DNA of 64,000 bases from the NCBI RefSeq assembly GCF_008274625.1, contig NZ_VTRU01000008.1:62001-126000 (forward strand), given 5' to 3'. The stretch's first letter is position 1. Each line of letters opens with the position of its first letter. Below, piece after piece: positions 25,263 through 33,917 of this stretch. The position numbers were made by a program, and so were the translations under genes. The notes below the pieces were generated by a model. That model was given only the letters and a program-made list of their open reading frames with translations. It did no database searches and was not told the origin of the DNA. The stretch comes from Chryseobacterium panacisoli. GTDB taxonomy: Bacteria > Bacteroidota > Bacteroidia > Flavobacteriales > Weeksellaceae.

Positions 25263-26768
25263 ATGAAAAATATCAAAAAACAATATATAAAATGGGCTGT
25301 TGTTCTTTCAGTCTTTACAGGAATGGTTTCATGTGAAAGTGATTATCTTGAAACAGATCCTACGACTGCAGCCTCTGAAGAAGCGGCTTACTCAAGTGCA
25401 GCGAACCTTATGGCGATTGTAAACGGAATGCATAGAGATATGTACTCAAGACAAAATGATAGTCAGGGCCAGAATGGTCAGGGAGGTATCATGATTATGA
25501 TGGATGCCTTGGCTGATGATCTTGTATTTCCATCTACAGGAAACGGCTGGTATGTATCAACAGTAAGATGGCAGGATCAGGTGAATGAAAGTGGGTCCAA
25601 TGATTTTTACCCTTACCAGTTTTACTATGCGTTGATCAGAAATGCAAATTTAGTTATTGCTAATGGTCCTTCAGTTCCTGCACCAACTGCTGCTGATGCT
25701 GCTACTATTAAAACAGCAATTGGTGAAGCATATGCTTTCAGAGCTTTCTGTTATTATATGCTGGTTCAGATTTATGGTAAAAGATATGTGCCGGGTGCTA
25801 ACAATACTCAACTTGGGGTTCCTATCAGGCTAGTGGCGAATGAAATACCTTTAGCAAGAAACACAGTTGAAGAGGTGTATACCCAGATCAACAAAGATCT
25901 TAATGAAGCAGCGACGAGACTTGCAGGAGTTACCAGAGCTACAAAATCACATTTCAATGACAAAGTGGTTTTAGGATTAAGAGCCAGAATTGCATTGACG
26001 CAAGGAAATTATGCTGCTGCTGTAACGGCTGCTCAGTCTGCCCGTGCAGGGTTTCCATTGATGGATAATGCTACTTATACTGCCGGCTTTAATAATTTGG
26101 CAGGTGTTGGTGAGTGGATGTGGGGAGCTACAATCATAGCAGATCAGGGAGATACATTTTCGAATTTTGGAGCTTATATGTCAAGAAACTTTAACTCAAC
26201 CAATATTCGTCAGGCTCCTAAAGCAATTAATAGTAAATTATTCTTGTCATTCCCTTCTACAGATATTAGAACTAAGAATTTTGATCCGACAGGAGCGCAT
26301 ACTGGACTGGGATTGCCTTCAACATATTCTAAATTCCCATACACAGGACAGAAGTTTCTTGCGGCAAGTCAGGCAGACAGCAGAGTAGATGTGCCTTATA
26401 TGAGAGCTGCAGAAATGTATCTTATTGAAGCGGAAGCTTTGGCCAGATCTGGAGACGAAGCTGGTTCTAAAGCAGTTTTCAATGTATTTGCGAAAAACAG
26501 AAACACTTCTTATACGGGAGCCACTACAACAGGGGCTGCTTATATCACAGAAATTCTTGACAGCAGAAGGCTGGAATTCTGGGGTGAAGGTTTTAGGTTC
26601 TTAGATCTTAAGAGATTGAATCTTGGTTTAGACAGAACAGGAGCAAATCATTCTTCTGTGGTTACTAATAACGTTATGACAGTTGCCAATACAGATTTAC
26701 GTTGGGAATTCCTGATTCCAAGAACTGAGATCAATGCCAATCCATTGATTGTTCAAAACCCACTATAA
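25263..26768 (+). CDS. SusD/RagB-family nutrient-binding lipoprotein
   Basis: A 501-residue lipoprotein (signal MKNIKKQYIKWAVVLSVFTG, lipidation Cys in MVSCES) with the SusD beginning DYLETDPTTAASEEAAY, a helical TPR-like core (IGEAYAFRAFCYYMLVQIYG) and the C-terminal hallmarks YMRAAEMYLIEAEALARSG, ILDSRRLEFWGEGFRFLDLKR and LIPRTEI. It caps the SusC channel encoded upstream. No polysaccharide-degrading gene adjoins, so the imported nutrient could be peptide or glycan. Confidence 0.95.
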   Translation: MKNIKKQYIKWAVVLSVFTGMVSCESDYLETDPTTAASEEAAYSSAANLMAIVNGMHRDMYSRQNDSQGQNGQGGIMIMMDALADDLVFPSTGNGWYVSTVRWQDQVNESGSNDFYPYQFYYALIRNANLVIANGPSVPAPTAADAATIKTAIGEAYAFRAFCYYMLVQIYGKRYVPGANNTQLGVPIRLVANEIPLARNTVEEVYTQINKDLNEAATRLAGVTRATKSHFNDKVVLGLRARIALTQGNYAAAVTAAQSARAGFPLMDNATYTAGFNNLAGVGEWMWGATIIADQGDTFSNFGAYMSRNFNSTNIRQAPKAINSKLFLSFPSTDIRTKNFDPTGAHTGLGLPSTYSKFPYTGQKFLAASQADSRVDVPYMRAAEMYLIEAEALARSGDEAGSKAVFNVFAKNRNTSYTGATTTGAAYITEILDSRRLEFWGEGFRFLDLKRLNLGLDRTGANHSSVVTNNVMTVANTDLRWEFLIPRTEINANPLIVQNPL

Positions 26769-26795
26769 AAACAACAAATTTTAATATATTCTGAG

Positions 26796-26825
26796 AACCT
26801 CGCTTTTGGGCGGGGTTTTCTTTTT
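26796..26825 (+). terminator. Terminator after the SusC/SusD operon
   Basis: AACCTCGC at 26796 pairs with GCGGGGTT at 26810, followed by TTCTTTTT. Confidence 0.75.
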
Positions 26826-26855
26826 AATAAAACGAAAATCAGTCGCTGCAGTGCA

Positions 26856-27371
26856 TCATGATTTCCTGATAGAAAGTGCTGTTTTGCTGTACTTCAAATA
26901 AATGACAACGACTTTTGTTCCGGTCTTATATTGAGAATAATCTTCAGGATTCACCAGGATTCTTATCTTCTCATTTTTTGCCGGGCCGGCAAAGGTAAGG
27001 TACTCACCATATTCTGTTGTGTCTGAGCCAATAACAATGCTTGATAATTTGCTTTTGCCATTGGTTTTATCTTTTTTCCAGTTACGGCGGTCATATCCGG
27101 TTACAAGAAGAGATATTAAATATGCAAAACCAAACAGGGCAAATCCCGCTCCTGCAAACAGGATATAATCATAATATTTGAATTCACTGAATGTATCATT
27201 AATGCAAAAAGCAATGAAGGCCATCACAAAAAGTGAACAGCCGCCCAGGATGACAGGCATTACTCGGGTGAGTTTTCTTTGCTCTTCCTCAATTTTTTTT
27301 ACTTCCTCATCAGTCAGAGGAATGTGTTCCTCCAATTGTACCTGTAGAGAGTCTATCGGAATTTCTGACAT
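26856..27371 (-). CDS. Hypothetical membrane protein
   Basis: A 171-residue protein with a charged N-terminus (MSEIPIDSLQVQLEEHIPLTDEEVKKIEEEQRKL, split here only by context), two hydrophobic segments around residues 35-55 and 65-90, and a soluble C-terminal part (TTEYGEYLTFAGPAKNEKI, KTGTKVVVIYLKYSK) resembling a small beta domain. No family recognised. It diverges from the membrane-protein gene at 27508. Confidence 0.7.
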   Translation of the reverse strand: MSEIPIDSLQVQLEEHIPLTDEEVKKIEEEQRKLTRVMPVILGGCSLFVMAFIAFCINDTFSEFKYYDYILFAGAGFALFGFAYLISLLVTGYDRRNWKKDKTNGKSKLSSIVIGSDTTEYGEYLTFAGPAKNEKIRILVNPEDYSQYKTGTKVVVIYLKYSKTALSIRKS

Positions 27372-27459
27372 ATTAAGTCAATTAAATTATATTTTCTTAA
27401 AGTTAAGAATTGCCGAAATGGGATATGAAAAAAAGATTAATAAAATTTAAAATAAATAA

Positions 27460-27500
27460 TTGGCAGATTCAAAATAAATTATAACTTTGTAATTCAAAGT
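27460..27500 (+). promoter_or_regulatory. Promoter with palindromic operator, site 1
   Basis: TTG at 27460-27462 and TAACTTTG at 27482-27489 form a promoter with 19-bp spacing. ACTTTG-TAATT-CAAAGT at 27484-27500 is an inverted repeat overlapping the -7 element. The same half-sites with the same 5-bp spacer recur at 29063, on the other side of the winged-helix regulator gene, so a role as its operator is likely. Confidence 0.65.
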
Positions 27501-27507
27501 TCTTTTT

Positions 27508-28125
27508 ATGGAGGCAAAAAACTATCACGAAGATTTATCTCATATCCGTTCCATGATGGAGCGGTCTTCCAGATTCATTTCTTTAAGTGGGTTATCCGGA
27601 GTTGTTGCCGGATTAACGGCAATTATTGGGGCTATATATGTGTATTTTGTTTTTCAGAGGGAAGGAATCAGTTATTTTGATGGAGACACAAATATTCTCG
27701 GTCCGGCTTTGGTGAAAGAGCTTGTGCTGATTGGCATCATAATTCTGATTGTTGCCATCCTCAGTGGTTATATTTTTACCGCCAATAAAAGCAAAAAGAA
27801 AGGCTTGAAGATCTGGGATGCTACTACAAAACGACTTTTGATTACCTTTGCAGTTCCCTTAGTGGCAGGAGGGATTTTTTGTCTGGCTCTTCTTTATCAT
27901 CACCTTTTTGTTTTCATAGCTCCGGCTACTCTGATCTTTTATGGATTGGCTCTGGTGGCTGCAGAAAGATATACCTTAACGGATGTGAAATATCTGGGAT
28001 ATTTTGAGATTGTCTTAGGACTTATTTCTTTATTTATTTTAGGCTGGGGATTAGTATTCTGGGCAATTGGTTTTGGAGTTTTGCATATTGTGTATGGATT
28101 GATTATGCATAAGAAGTATAAATAA
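27508..28125 (+). CDS. Multi-pass membrane protein upstream of a winged-helix regulator
   Basis: A 205-residue protein with a soluble N-terminus (MEAKNYHEDLSHIRSMMERSS) and about five or six hydrophobic segments. I know no function for the family, but in Bacteroidetes such genes commonly lie directly before a small winged-helix regulator, as here (28750), now separated by one AT-rich gene. It is driven by the operator-bearing promoter at 27460-27500. Confidence 0.75.
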   Translation: MEAKNYHEDLSHIRSMMERSSRFISLSGLSGVVAGLTAIIGAIYVYFVFQREGISYFDGDTNILGPALVKELVLIGIIILIVAILSGYIFTANKSKKKGLKIWDATTKRLLITFAVPLVAGGIFCLALLYHHLFVFIAPATLIFYGLALVAAERYTLTDVKYLGYFEIVLGLISLFILGWGLVFWAIGFGVLHIVYGLIMHKKYK

Positions 28126-28129
28126 TAAA

Positions 28130-28744
28130 GTGAATAGATTTTTCAAATATCTTCTGATAATCTTTTCTGTAATTGGAGGAGTATTTTTGATTGGTTCTAT
28201 TGTAACGGTTTTAATGATTGGTTGTGCCTTTGGAAGTTTTGATAAAAGTTATTCGGTGTCTGAATTAAAGGACGAATATTATTCAAAAGAAACTGAAATT
28301 AAAGATTTAATAAATTATTATAACAAAATCAAACCTAAAAATTATTCTGTAGATATAGAATTTAAAAATGATAAAATACTTGAAAGATTAAGGATAACAT
28401 CTAAAGATTCATCCAATGTGATTTATCAAGACTGGAATGTAAATTCTAATGTTTTATTTACAGAAAAGCTTAAAGATTTAACAGGGTGGAATAAAAGCCA
28501 GGTTGCAGTTTTAAAAAATAAATTAGATAAAGCAAACTGTATTTCTGTAGAAGATGGAGAACCTTTAAAAATAGGTTTTAAAAGGAGTGGCTTGGGAATG
28601 TTTTCTTTTAATGTTTTTCAAGAAATAAATACGGACCGAAGTAAATATAATGACGGTTGTGAATATATATTGGTAAACAGAGATATAGCTTTTCAATATG
28701 GAGGAGGAGCGGTTGGAGGTCAATGTTTTCCGGATAAAAATTAA
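28130..28744 (+). CDS. Hypothetical membrane-anchored protein
   Basis: A 204-residue protein starting at a GTG 4 bp after the preceding stop. One N-terminal hydrophobic segment (FKYLLIIFSVIGGVFLIGSIVTVLMIGCAFG) could be a membrane anchor or a lipoprotein signal ending at the GC of MIGCAF. The rest is soluble and Lys/Asp-rich. No family recognised. It is more AT-rich than its neighbours and looks like accessory cargo between the membrane protein and its regulator. Confidence 0.7.
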   Translation: MNRFFKYLLIIFSVIGGVFLIGSIVTVLMIGCAFGSFDKSYSVSELKDEYYSKETEIKDLINYYNKIKPKNYSVDIEFKNDKILERLRITSKDSSNVIYQDWNVNSNVLFTEKLKDLTGWNKSQVAVLKNKLDKANCISVEDGEPLKIGFKRSGLGMFSFNVFQEINTDRSKYNDGCEYILVNRDIAFQYGGGAVGGQCFPDKN

Positions 28745-28749
28745 AAATT

Positions 28750-29040
28750 ATGATCAAAATAAATCAACTCAATAAAGAATTCGAAAGCCGTGTAAGACTG
28801 GGCATCATGTCCGTTCTTATGGTCAACGACTGGGTTGATTTTTCAGAAATGAAGGCTTTATTGGAAATTACTGATGGAAATCTTGCCAGTCACAGCAATG
28901 CGTTGGAGAAAGCAGGATATATTGAAGTAAAAAAAGAATTTGTCGGGAAGAAGCCCAAAACCTCTTATCGTGTTACACAGAGTGGAAGACAAGCATTTAC
29001 CGAACATTTGGATGCTCTTGAAAAATTATTGGGACGATAG
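28750..29040 (+). CDS. Winged-helix transcriptional regulator
   Basis: A 96-residue protein that is almost entirely one winged-helix DNA-binding domain of the HTH_34 (PF13601) type: RVRLGIMSVLMVNDWVDFSEMK, DGNLASHSNALEKAGYIEVKK and the wing KKPKTSYRVTQSGRQAF. Identical ACTTTG-N5-CAAAGT palindromes at 27484 and 29063 flank its transcription unit and overlap -7 elements, so it probably represses its own operon and the membrane-protein genes downstream. Confidence 0.88.
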   Translation: MIKINQLNKEFESRVRLGIMSVLMVNDWVDFSEMKALLEITDGNLASHSNALEKAGYIEVKKEFVGKKPKTSYRVTQSGRQAFTEHLDALEKLLGR

Positions 29041-29060
29041 TCCTATATTTTTTTGAAAAT

Positions 29061-29079
29061 TAACTTTGAATTGCAAAGT
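29061..29079 (+). promoter_or_regulatory. Palindromic operator, site 2, overlapping a -7 element
   Basis: TAACTTTG at 29061-29068 is a TAnnTTTG element, and ACTTTG-AATTG-CAAAGT at 29063-29079 is the same inverted repeat as at 27484-27500. No good TTG lies at the usual distance upstream, so it may depend on another factor or act only as a binding site. Confidence 0.55.
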
Positions 29080-29104
29080 ACTTTATAATTTAAATTTTAA
29101 TAAA

Positions 29105-29395
29105 ATGATAACACAAAAACAAAAAACAGTCACAATTTATGCCCTTCCATTGGTTTTACTGTGTATTCCATTGTTGGGAAATTTACTTTCTAAAGAAGTA
29201 AACTGGTCAGCTTCAGATTTTCTCATAGCAGGAGCATTACTCTTTACAACAGCTTTTTTGATCAACATGGTCAGAAATAAAATTAAAAAACAAAGTCAGA
29301 AAGTTTTGATCTGCATTTTCATTTTGCTGGCTCTTGCACTGATCTGGATCGAATTGGCGGTAGGGGTTTTCGGAAGCCCATTTGCCGGAAGTTAA
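29105..29395 (+). CDS. Small membrane protein, hypothetical
   Basis: A 96-residue protein with three hydrophobic segments (YALPLVLLCIPLLGNLL, SDFLIAGALLFTTAFLINMV, VLICIFILLALALIWIELAVGVFG). It starts at the ATG 25 bp after the second operator site and is probably under control of the winged-helix regulator. No function recognised. Confidence 0.75.
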   Translation: MITQKQKTVTIYALPLVLLCIPLLGNLLSKEVNWSASDFLIAGALLFTTAFLINMVRNKIKKQSQKVLICIFILLALALIWIELAVGVFGSPFAGS

Positions 29396-29420
29396 CTTGT
29401 TTGATTACTAATTTTAAATA

Positions 29421-29720
29421 ATGATGAAAGATTCAGAAATAATAGATCTAGGCAAGGCTATATTCGGAGTGTTTTTTTCAGTGGGAACTCTTTGTCTTTT
29501 AGGAGCACTCGTTACAAAGGATGATTGGTTTGCTGGGGCAGGCTACTTGTTAATCATTTTTGGAGTTCCGGTCAACTTATTATGCATACTGGGGTTTTTG
29601 ACATATGGTGTTATAAATACATCAAAATTCAAAGAATGTATGATAGCCATTGGTATCCTTTTGATCAATATACCCATTGCAATTTTTTATACAGCTATAG
29701 GACTTAATAGTCTACATTAA
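29421..29720 (+). CDS. Small membrane protein, hypothetical
   Basis: A 99-residue protein with three hydrophobic stretches and a C-terminal LLINIPIAIFYTAIGL. The same pattern (LLVNIPITVLYLYIL) ends the protein encoded at 30230, so the two are probably distant paralogues flanking the Coq4-like gene. Function unknown. Confidence 0.7.
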   Translation: MMKDSEIIDLGKAIFGVFFSVGTLCLLGALVTKDDWFAGAGYLLIIFGVPVNLLCILGFLTYGVINTSKFKECMIAIGILLINIPIAIFYTAIGLNSLH

Positions 29721-29732
29721 AATAAATACACT

Positions 29733-30218
29733 ATGAAAAAAATACGCGTTCAGTTTCTGCTTTTTGTGTACGACAAAACTCAAAAATTATACAGAAAATA
29801 CTTTAAAAAGAAAAAAAGACAATGGCAGTTCAATGAAAAACAGCTGCTGGAATTTCAGGAAGATTCTCTGGGGAGAAAACTTGGTGAATTTTACAGAAAA
29901 CACGGGTTTTCAATGATTCCCAAAATGGAAAACCACGATGTACACCACCTGATAACCGGTTGTGGAACCAACTTCGAGGATGAAATTGCCATGCAGTATC
30001 TGCTCTTAGGAAATGGTAAACTCAATGCCCATCTTCTGGCAGCAATCGTATTAGGAACAATTATCCTGCCTGAATATGTGAAAATTTATATCAAGGCCTA
30101 TAAAAAGGGACAAAATATGCGTGCTTTCTATCATTGGGATTTTGAGGAGCTGTTGAGCCAGAAGTATGAACATGTAATGGATTTTATTCAACAGAAAGAA
30201 ACCGTTGTTCTTCATTAA
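29733..30218 (+). CDS. Coq4-family protein
   Basis: A 161-residue protein with the Coq4 signature ENHDVHHLITGCGTNFEDEIAMQ (HDxxH metal site, around residues 73-77) and a following helical bundle. Coq4 acts in ubiquinone synthesis in eukaryotes, but flavobacteria make menaquinone and no ubi gene is near, so this member must do something else. A basic N-terminus (RKYFKKKKRQ) suggests membrane association. Confidence 0.82.
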   Translation: MKKIRVQFLLFVYDKTQKLYRKYFKKKKRQWQFNEKQLLEFQEDSLGRKLGEFYRKHGFSMIPKMENHDVHHLITGCGTNFEDEIAMQYLLLGNGKLNAHLLAAIVLGTIILPEYVKIYIKAYKKGQNMRAFYHWDFEELLSQKYEHVMDFIQQKETVVLH

Positions 30219-30229
30219 AACGAATGACC

Positions 30230-30547
30230 ATGAAGAAAATAAAATTCAGTCCGCTTGGGAAAAGATCATTCATCATTTCTTTTCTACTGGGAACACTTCT
30301 ACTGGCTGCATTTTGGTTGATAAGAGCAGAGTTTTTTATTGAGCTGGGCTTTTATTATGTATTGGTTACCGCTGTGATTAATATGTTTATTCTTCTGCAT
30401 GAGCTTATTATCTATCTTACCGATGTTTCAGATCAGAAAGCATCCGGCAATTCAGTTTTACTTTTACTTGTCAATATTCCGATAACAGTCTTGTATCTCT
30501 ATATATTGACGCAGTTTAGCTGGCTCGATGAGGTTCTCAAAATCTAA
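30230..30547 (+). CDS. Small membrane protein, hypothetical
   Basis: A 105-residue protein with three hydrophobic segments, starting MKKIKFSPLGKRSFIISFLLG (an ATG two codons upstream at 30224 is also possible). It resembles the protein at 29421 in length and in its C-terminal NIPI-containing helix. Function unknown. Confidence 0.7.
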   Translation: MKKIKFSPLGKRSFIISFLLGTLLLAAFWLIRAEFFIELGFYYVLVTAVINMFILLHELIIYLTDVSDQKASGNSVLLLLVNIPITVLYLYILTQFSWLDEVLKI

Positions 30548-30584
30548 CTCTTTTAATTTTTTAATTTTTCAATCTTTAAATATC

Positions 30585-31955
30585 ATGAAAACACATCACT
30601 ATATATTTCTTACCGCCATCCTGTTTGTCATTGTCTTCTACGATCAGGATATGGGACTGAACCTTGGAATTCTGGGAATCATTTATGCCGTATTAACCCT
30701 GTTTAAGACTCCGGAGAAAAATAAAACAAGAACCCTGTATATTCTTTTTGTAACAAGCATTTTATCCAGTATTGCATTTGCGTGGTATGGAGATTTCCCT
30801 TCCTTTATTGCGGTGGTCAGTTCGCTGCTTTTGCTGGGATATAAATCAAAGAACAGAAGGCTGAAAATTCTCTTTTTGATTCCGGTTTTTATTGTGAATT
30901 GCTGCACTTCATTCTGCCGTTTTTTCAGTTTTGATGAATAGCTTCCCAAAAAGAATGTTCCCGGATTGTGGCAAAAGACATTCGCTTTCATTGTCATTCC
31001 GTTGGTGCTGGTTTCCGTTTTCTTTGGAATTTATTCTGCTGGAAGTGATCATTTTGCTGCCCTTTTCACAGATTATGAACTGGATATTAATCTGTGGCAG
31101 GTATTCTGTCTCTTTGTATTGGGCTTTTTTATTGCCTTCAATTACTGGAACTACGCTGTGGAAAAACTCATCTACAAAAACAACCACTTTTTGGATAATG
31201 AGTTTCAAAAAGATTCCCGGATACCGAAGGCTACCTATTCCTTTCTTGATCTCAGTGCCGAAAGAATGAGTGGAGTCATCTCTTTTGTTCTGCTGAATAT
31301 TTTACTGATCTTCTTTATTATTACTTACAATTACGAACAGTTTTATGAAACAGTAAAAACACCCGTTCAGCTTTCAGAAGAAACCCATGAAAGGGTGAAT
31401 GCCGTCATCATATCTATCATAATGGCTATTCTGGTTATCATGTTTTATTTTAAGTCAGGATTTAATTTTGATCCGAAAGCGGGATTATTGAAAATCTTAG
31501 CCAAAATCTGGATTTTCCTCAATGCAATCCTAGTCATGTCAGCCGCTGTTAAAAATTATGAGTACATTGTTAATTATGCATTCACTTATAAAAGATTAGG
31601 GGTTTTTGCTTTCCTGCTTTTATCAATGATTGGCCTGGCTTTGACCTTTATTAAAATTCAAAAGAAGAAAAGAAACATATTCCTTGTCAACACAATGGTT
31701 TGGTACTTCTATGGAACCATTTTAGTGTGCAGTTCCTTCAATTGGGGAGGCTTTATTACTTCCCAGAACATGAAAAGAAAAGATTTTGCTGTCAACTATC
31801 ATTTAACTTCTGTCAATTTCAGCGAAAAAGCCTTGTTGAAATATGCAGATGAAAAAAATGATCAGAAACTTAAAAAGACCTTGCAGACGAAAGTGAAAAA
31901 AGAAACCTCCAAAACATTCCTTTCAAAGATTATTTACTATCAAACCATTCAATAA
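30585..31955 (+). pseudogene. DUF4173/DUF4153-like membrane protein interrupted by one in-frame TAG
   Basis: The segment 30585-30941 (118 codons, MKTHHYIFLTAILF to FFSFDE) and the segment 30942-31955 are in the same frame, separated only by TAG at 30939-30941. The second part continues LPKKNVPGLWQKTFAFIVIP and has some eight membrane helices plus a soluble C-terminus. The second part has no good own start (TTG at 30966). A one-base change of TGG (Trp) to TAG explains everything. The gene is probably inactive, or the two halves are made separately. Confidence 0.75.
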
Positions 31956-31961
31956 AAGGTT

Positions 31962-32648
31962 ATGAAAAAGCTTGTTGCCTCTTCACGGTTTAAAATCAAT
32001 ATGCTGCTGATATTGATGACTGTATTCTGTTTCAGTCTCTCTGCCTTCAGATATTATATAAGTGATACAAAGGTGTTTTTGTTTCTCAACTGGAATCTTT
32101 TTCTGGCATGGATTCCTTTATTATTAAGTTCTTTTATTCTGGCTTTTAATATCAGAAGTAAAATCTCACTGATCTTTATTATTATCGTCTGGATTTTGTT
32201 CTTCCCCAATTCCCCCTATATTCTCACAGACCTCTTTCATCTGAGAGCGAGAAATTCAGTACCGGTATGGTATGACCTGATTGTTATTCTTTCCTATGCC
32301 TGGACGGGACTGATCTGTGGATTTATAAGTCTTCATGATATTGAAAAAAGCCTTTCCGGATATGGTAAAAGAAGCAGCATCAACGGAGTAATTGTATTAT
32401 TTCTTTTCATGAGCAGTTTTGGAGTTTATCTGGGGAGATTTCTGAGATGGAACAGCTGGGATGTACTCAATAATCCCTTTGGTCTGTTCTCTGATATTGT
32501 AGTACGGTTTATTTATCCGCTGGAATATACCAAGACGTGGGGTGTTACTGTTTTGATGGGGATCATGCTCAATTTTATGTATTTTACCTTTAAATGGGTT
32601 GAAACAAATAATGAACGAGAATTGAAGCCGGAAAATAAATTATTATAG
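31962..32648 (+). CDS. DUF1361 family membrane protein
   Basis: A 228-residue protein with about seven membrane segments and the family motifs LNWNLFLAWIPLLLS, FFPNSPYILTDLFHL and VPVWYDLIV. It lies 6 bp after the broken DUF4173-like gene in the same direction. Function of the family is not known. Confidence 0.85.
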   Translation: MKKLVASSRFKINMLLILMTVFCFSLSAFRYYISDTKVFLFLNWNLFLAWIPLLLSSFILAFNIRSKISLIFIIIVWILFFPNSPYILTDLFHLRARNSVPVWYDLIVILSYAWTGLICGFISLHDIEKSLSGYGKRSSINGVIVLFLFMSSFGVYLGRFLRWNSWDVLNNPFGLFSDIVVRFIYPLEYTKTWGVTVLMGIMLNFMYFTFKWVETNNERELKPENKLL

Positions 32649-32723
32649 CAGGATTGGAACAGTTTTAGCATTTAATAGAGCTCACCAGAATGATATGTTG
32701 GTACATTCTTAAACTTAATTATT

Positions 32724-33263
32724 ATGAAAAAAAGCTTATTGTTGATTCCATTGATTATTATTTCATGTAAAAAAGAACCTGCCGTGACAAACGCTCAGGA
32801 TAAGGATTCTGCAGCCGTTACGGAAATGCCGGATTCTGTTGTAAAAGCAGATTCTGCAGCATTGAGAAAAAGAGATTCAATTATTAACAATGCTCCGGCT
32901 ACCAAAGAAGTTTTGCGTAAAGGCGTAATGAGATCTGAAAAAGAGGGGCAGATCATAAGAACAGCTGATGCTACCCAGCTTCCTTTCACTTTGGGAGAAG
33001 AATTTAAAAAAGATGATCAGGAACTGATCTTAAAACTGACGCATTACGACCGCCCGAATATCAAAGCAAAAATTTCAACCAAAGAGAAAGAGTTCAATAT
33101 CCGTTTCAATCAGATCAAGCTTCCTAACGGAGACTACGACGGGCCTTTCGGAAGAGAAATCACTTATGATACTCCTGGGAAAGGTGAAGTATGGCTGATT
33201 ATCGGGAAAAGTAATATGGCTTCCGGAAATACCAAGGGAAGTTTTACCATAAGTGTGGAATAA
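32724..33263 (+). CDS. Hypothetical lipoprotein
   Basis: A 179-residue lipoprotein (MKKSLLLIPLIIISCKKE, Cys15) with a low-complexity Ala/Asp/Ser linker up to about residue 60 and a beta-rich C-terminal domain (QELILKLTHYDRPNIKAKI, GPFGREITYDTPGKGEVWLIIG). No family recognised. It lies 60 bp upstream of another lipoprotein gene. Confidence 0.75.
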   Translation: MKKSLLLIPLIIISCKKEPAVTNAQDKDSAAVTEMPDSVVKADSAALRKRDSIINNAPATKEVLRKGVMRSEKEGQIIRTADATQLPFTLGEEFKKDDQELILKLTHYDRPNIKAKISTKEKEFNIRFNQIKLPNGDYDGPFGREITYDTPGKGEVWLIIGKSNMASGNTKGSFTISVE

Positions 33264-33322
33264 GACCCAATCAATTTGGTACAATTTCTGCAAACTAACC
33301 TTAAAGCTTAAAATTTAAAATT

Positions 33323-33835
33323 ATGAAAAATATAGTTCTAACAGCAATGGCCGCTTCAGCTGTACTCGTAAGTTGCGGAACCGTACAGTCGCTGGTTCAG
33401 AATACATTTCCATACACAACGAATGTTTTAGTTTCTACAGGCGTTCCTGCAGATAAAGAAGTTTCTTCCACTGCAACGGCTACCAATGTACAGACATGGT
33501 TCGGAGGAAATAACAATGCAAAGATTAAAGACGTGAGAATTTCAGATGCCAAAATTTCTGTGGCTTCCCCTTCAGGAGGAAATCTGAGTGCATTCAAAAC
33601 CGTTAAAATATATGTTTCATCCAACGGAACAGGAGAACGATTGATTGCATCGCGCTCCAATATATCTACCAACTCTTCCAGCCTGAATCTGGATCTGAAT
33701 GATACAGGATTCCTGGATGAAATTGTAAAAAGCTCAGGATTGACAGTAAGAACCGTCTATGAACTGAAGAACCAAACTTCTTCAGATATGAACATTAAAG
33801 TAGCCCTGAATTTCAGCAGCGTTCCTGCGAAATAA
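33323..33835 (+). CDS. Hypothetical lipoprotein
   Basis: A 170-residue lipoprotein (MKNIVLTAMAASAVLVSCGT, Cys18) rich in Ser, Thr and Val, predicted all-beta, with no recognised domain. A terminator follows directly. Confidence 0.75.
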   Translation: MKNIVLTAMAASAVLVSCGTVQSLVQNTFPYTTNVLVSTGVPADKEVSSTATATNVQTWFGGNNNAKIKDVRISDAKISVASPSGGNLSAFKTVKIYVSSNGTGERLIASRSNISTNSSSLNLDLNDTGFLDEIVKSSGLTVRTVYELKNQTSSDMNIKVALNFSSVPAK

Positions 33836-33856
33836 CCGGACAAAAATTGATAATAA

Positions 33857-33890
33857 AAACCCTCTTCCAGTATTCTGAAAGAGGGTTTAA
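33857..33890 (+). terminator. Hairpin terminator between convergent genes
   Basis: AAACCCTCTT at 33857 pairs with AAGAGGGTTT at 33879. It serves the lipoprotein gene and possibly the convergent protease gene on the minus strand. Confidence 0.7.
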
Positions 33891-33917
33891 TGTGAAGTAA
33901 AATGTATAAAAATCTTA

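Noticed and set aside
30931..31269. Alternative plus-strand frame across the interrupted DUF4173-like gene
   Set aside because: Composition is not protein-like and the true frame continues with membrane helices on both sides of the TAG.
33075..33293. Minus-strand reading frame under the lipoprotein gene
   Set aside because: Antisense of a gene with a good lipoprotein signal; no independent support.
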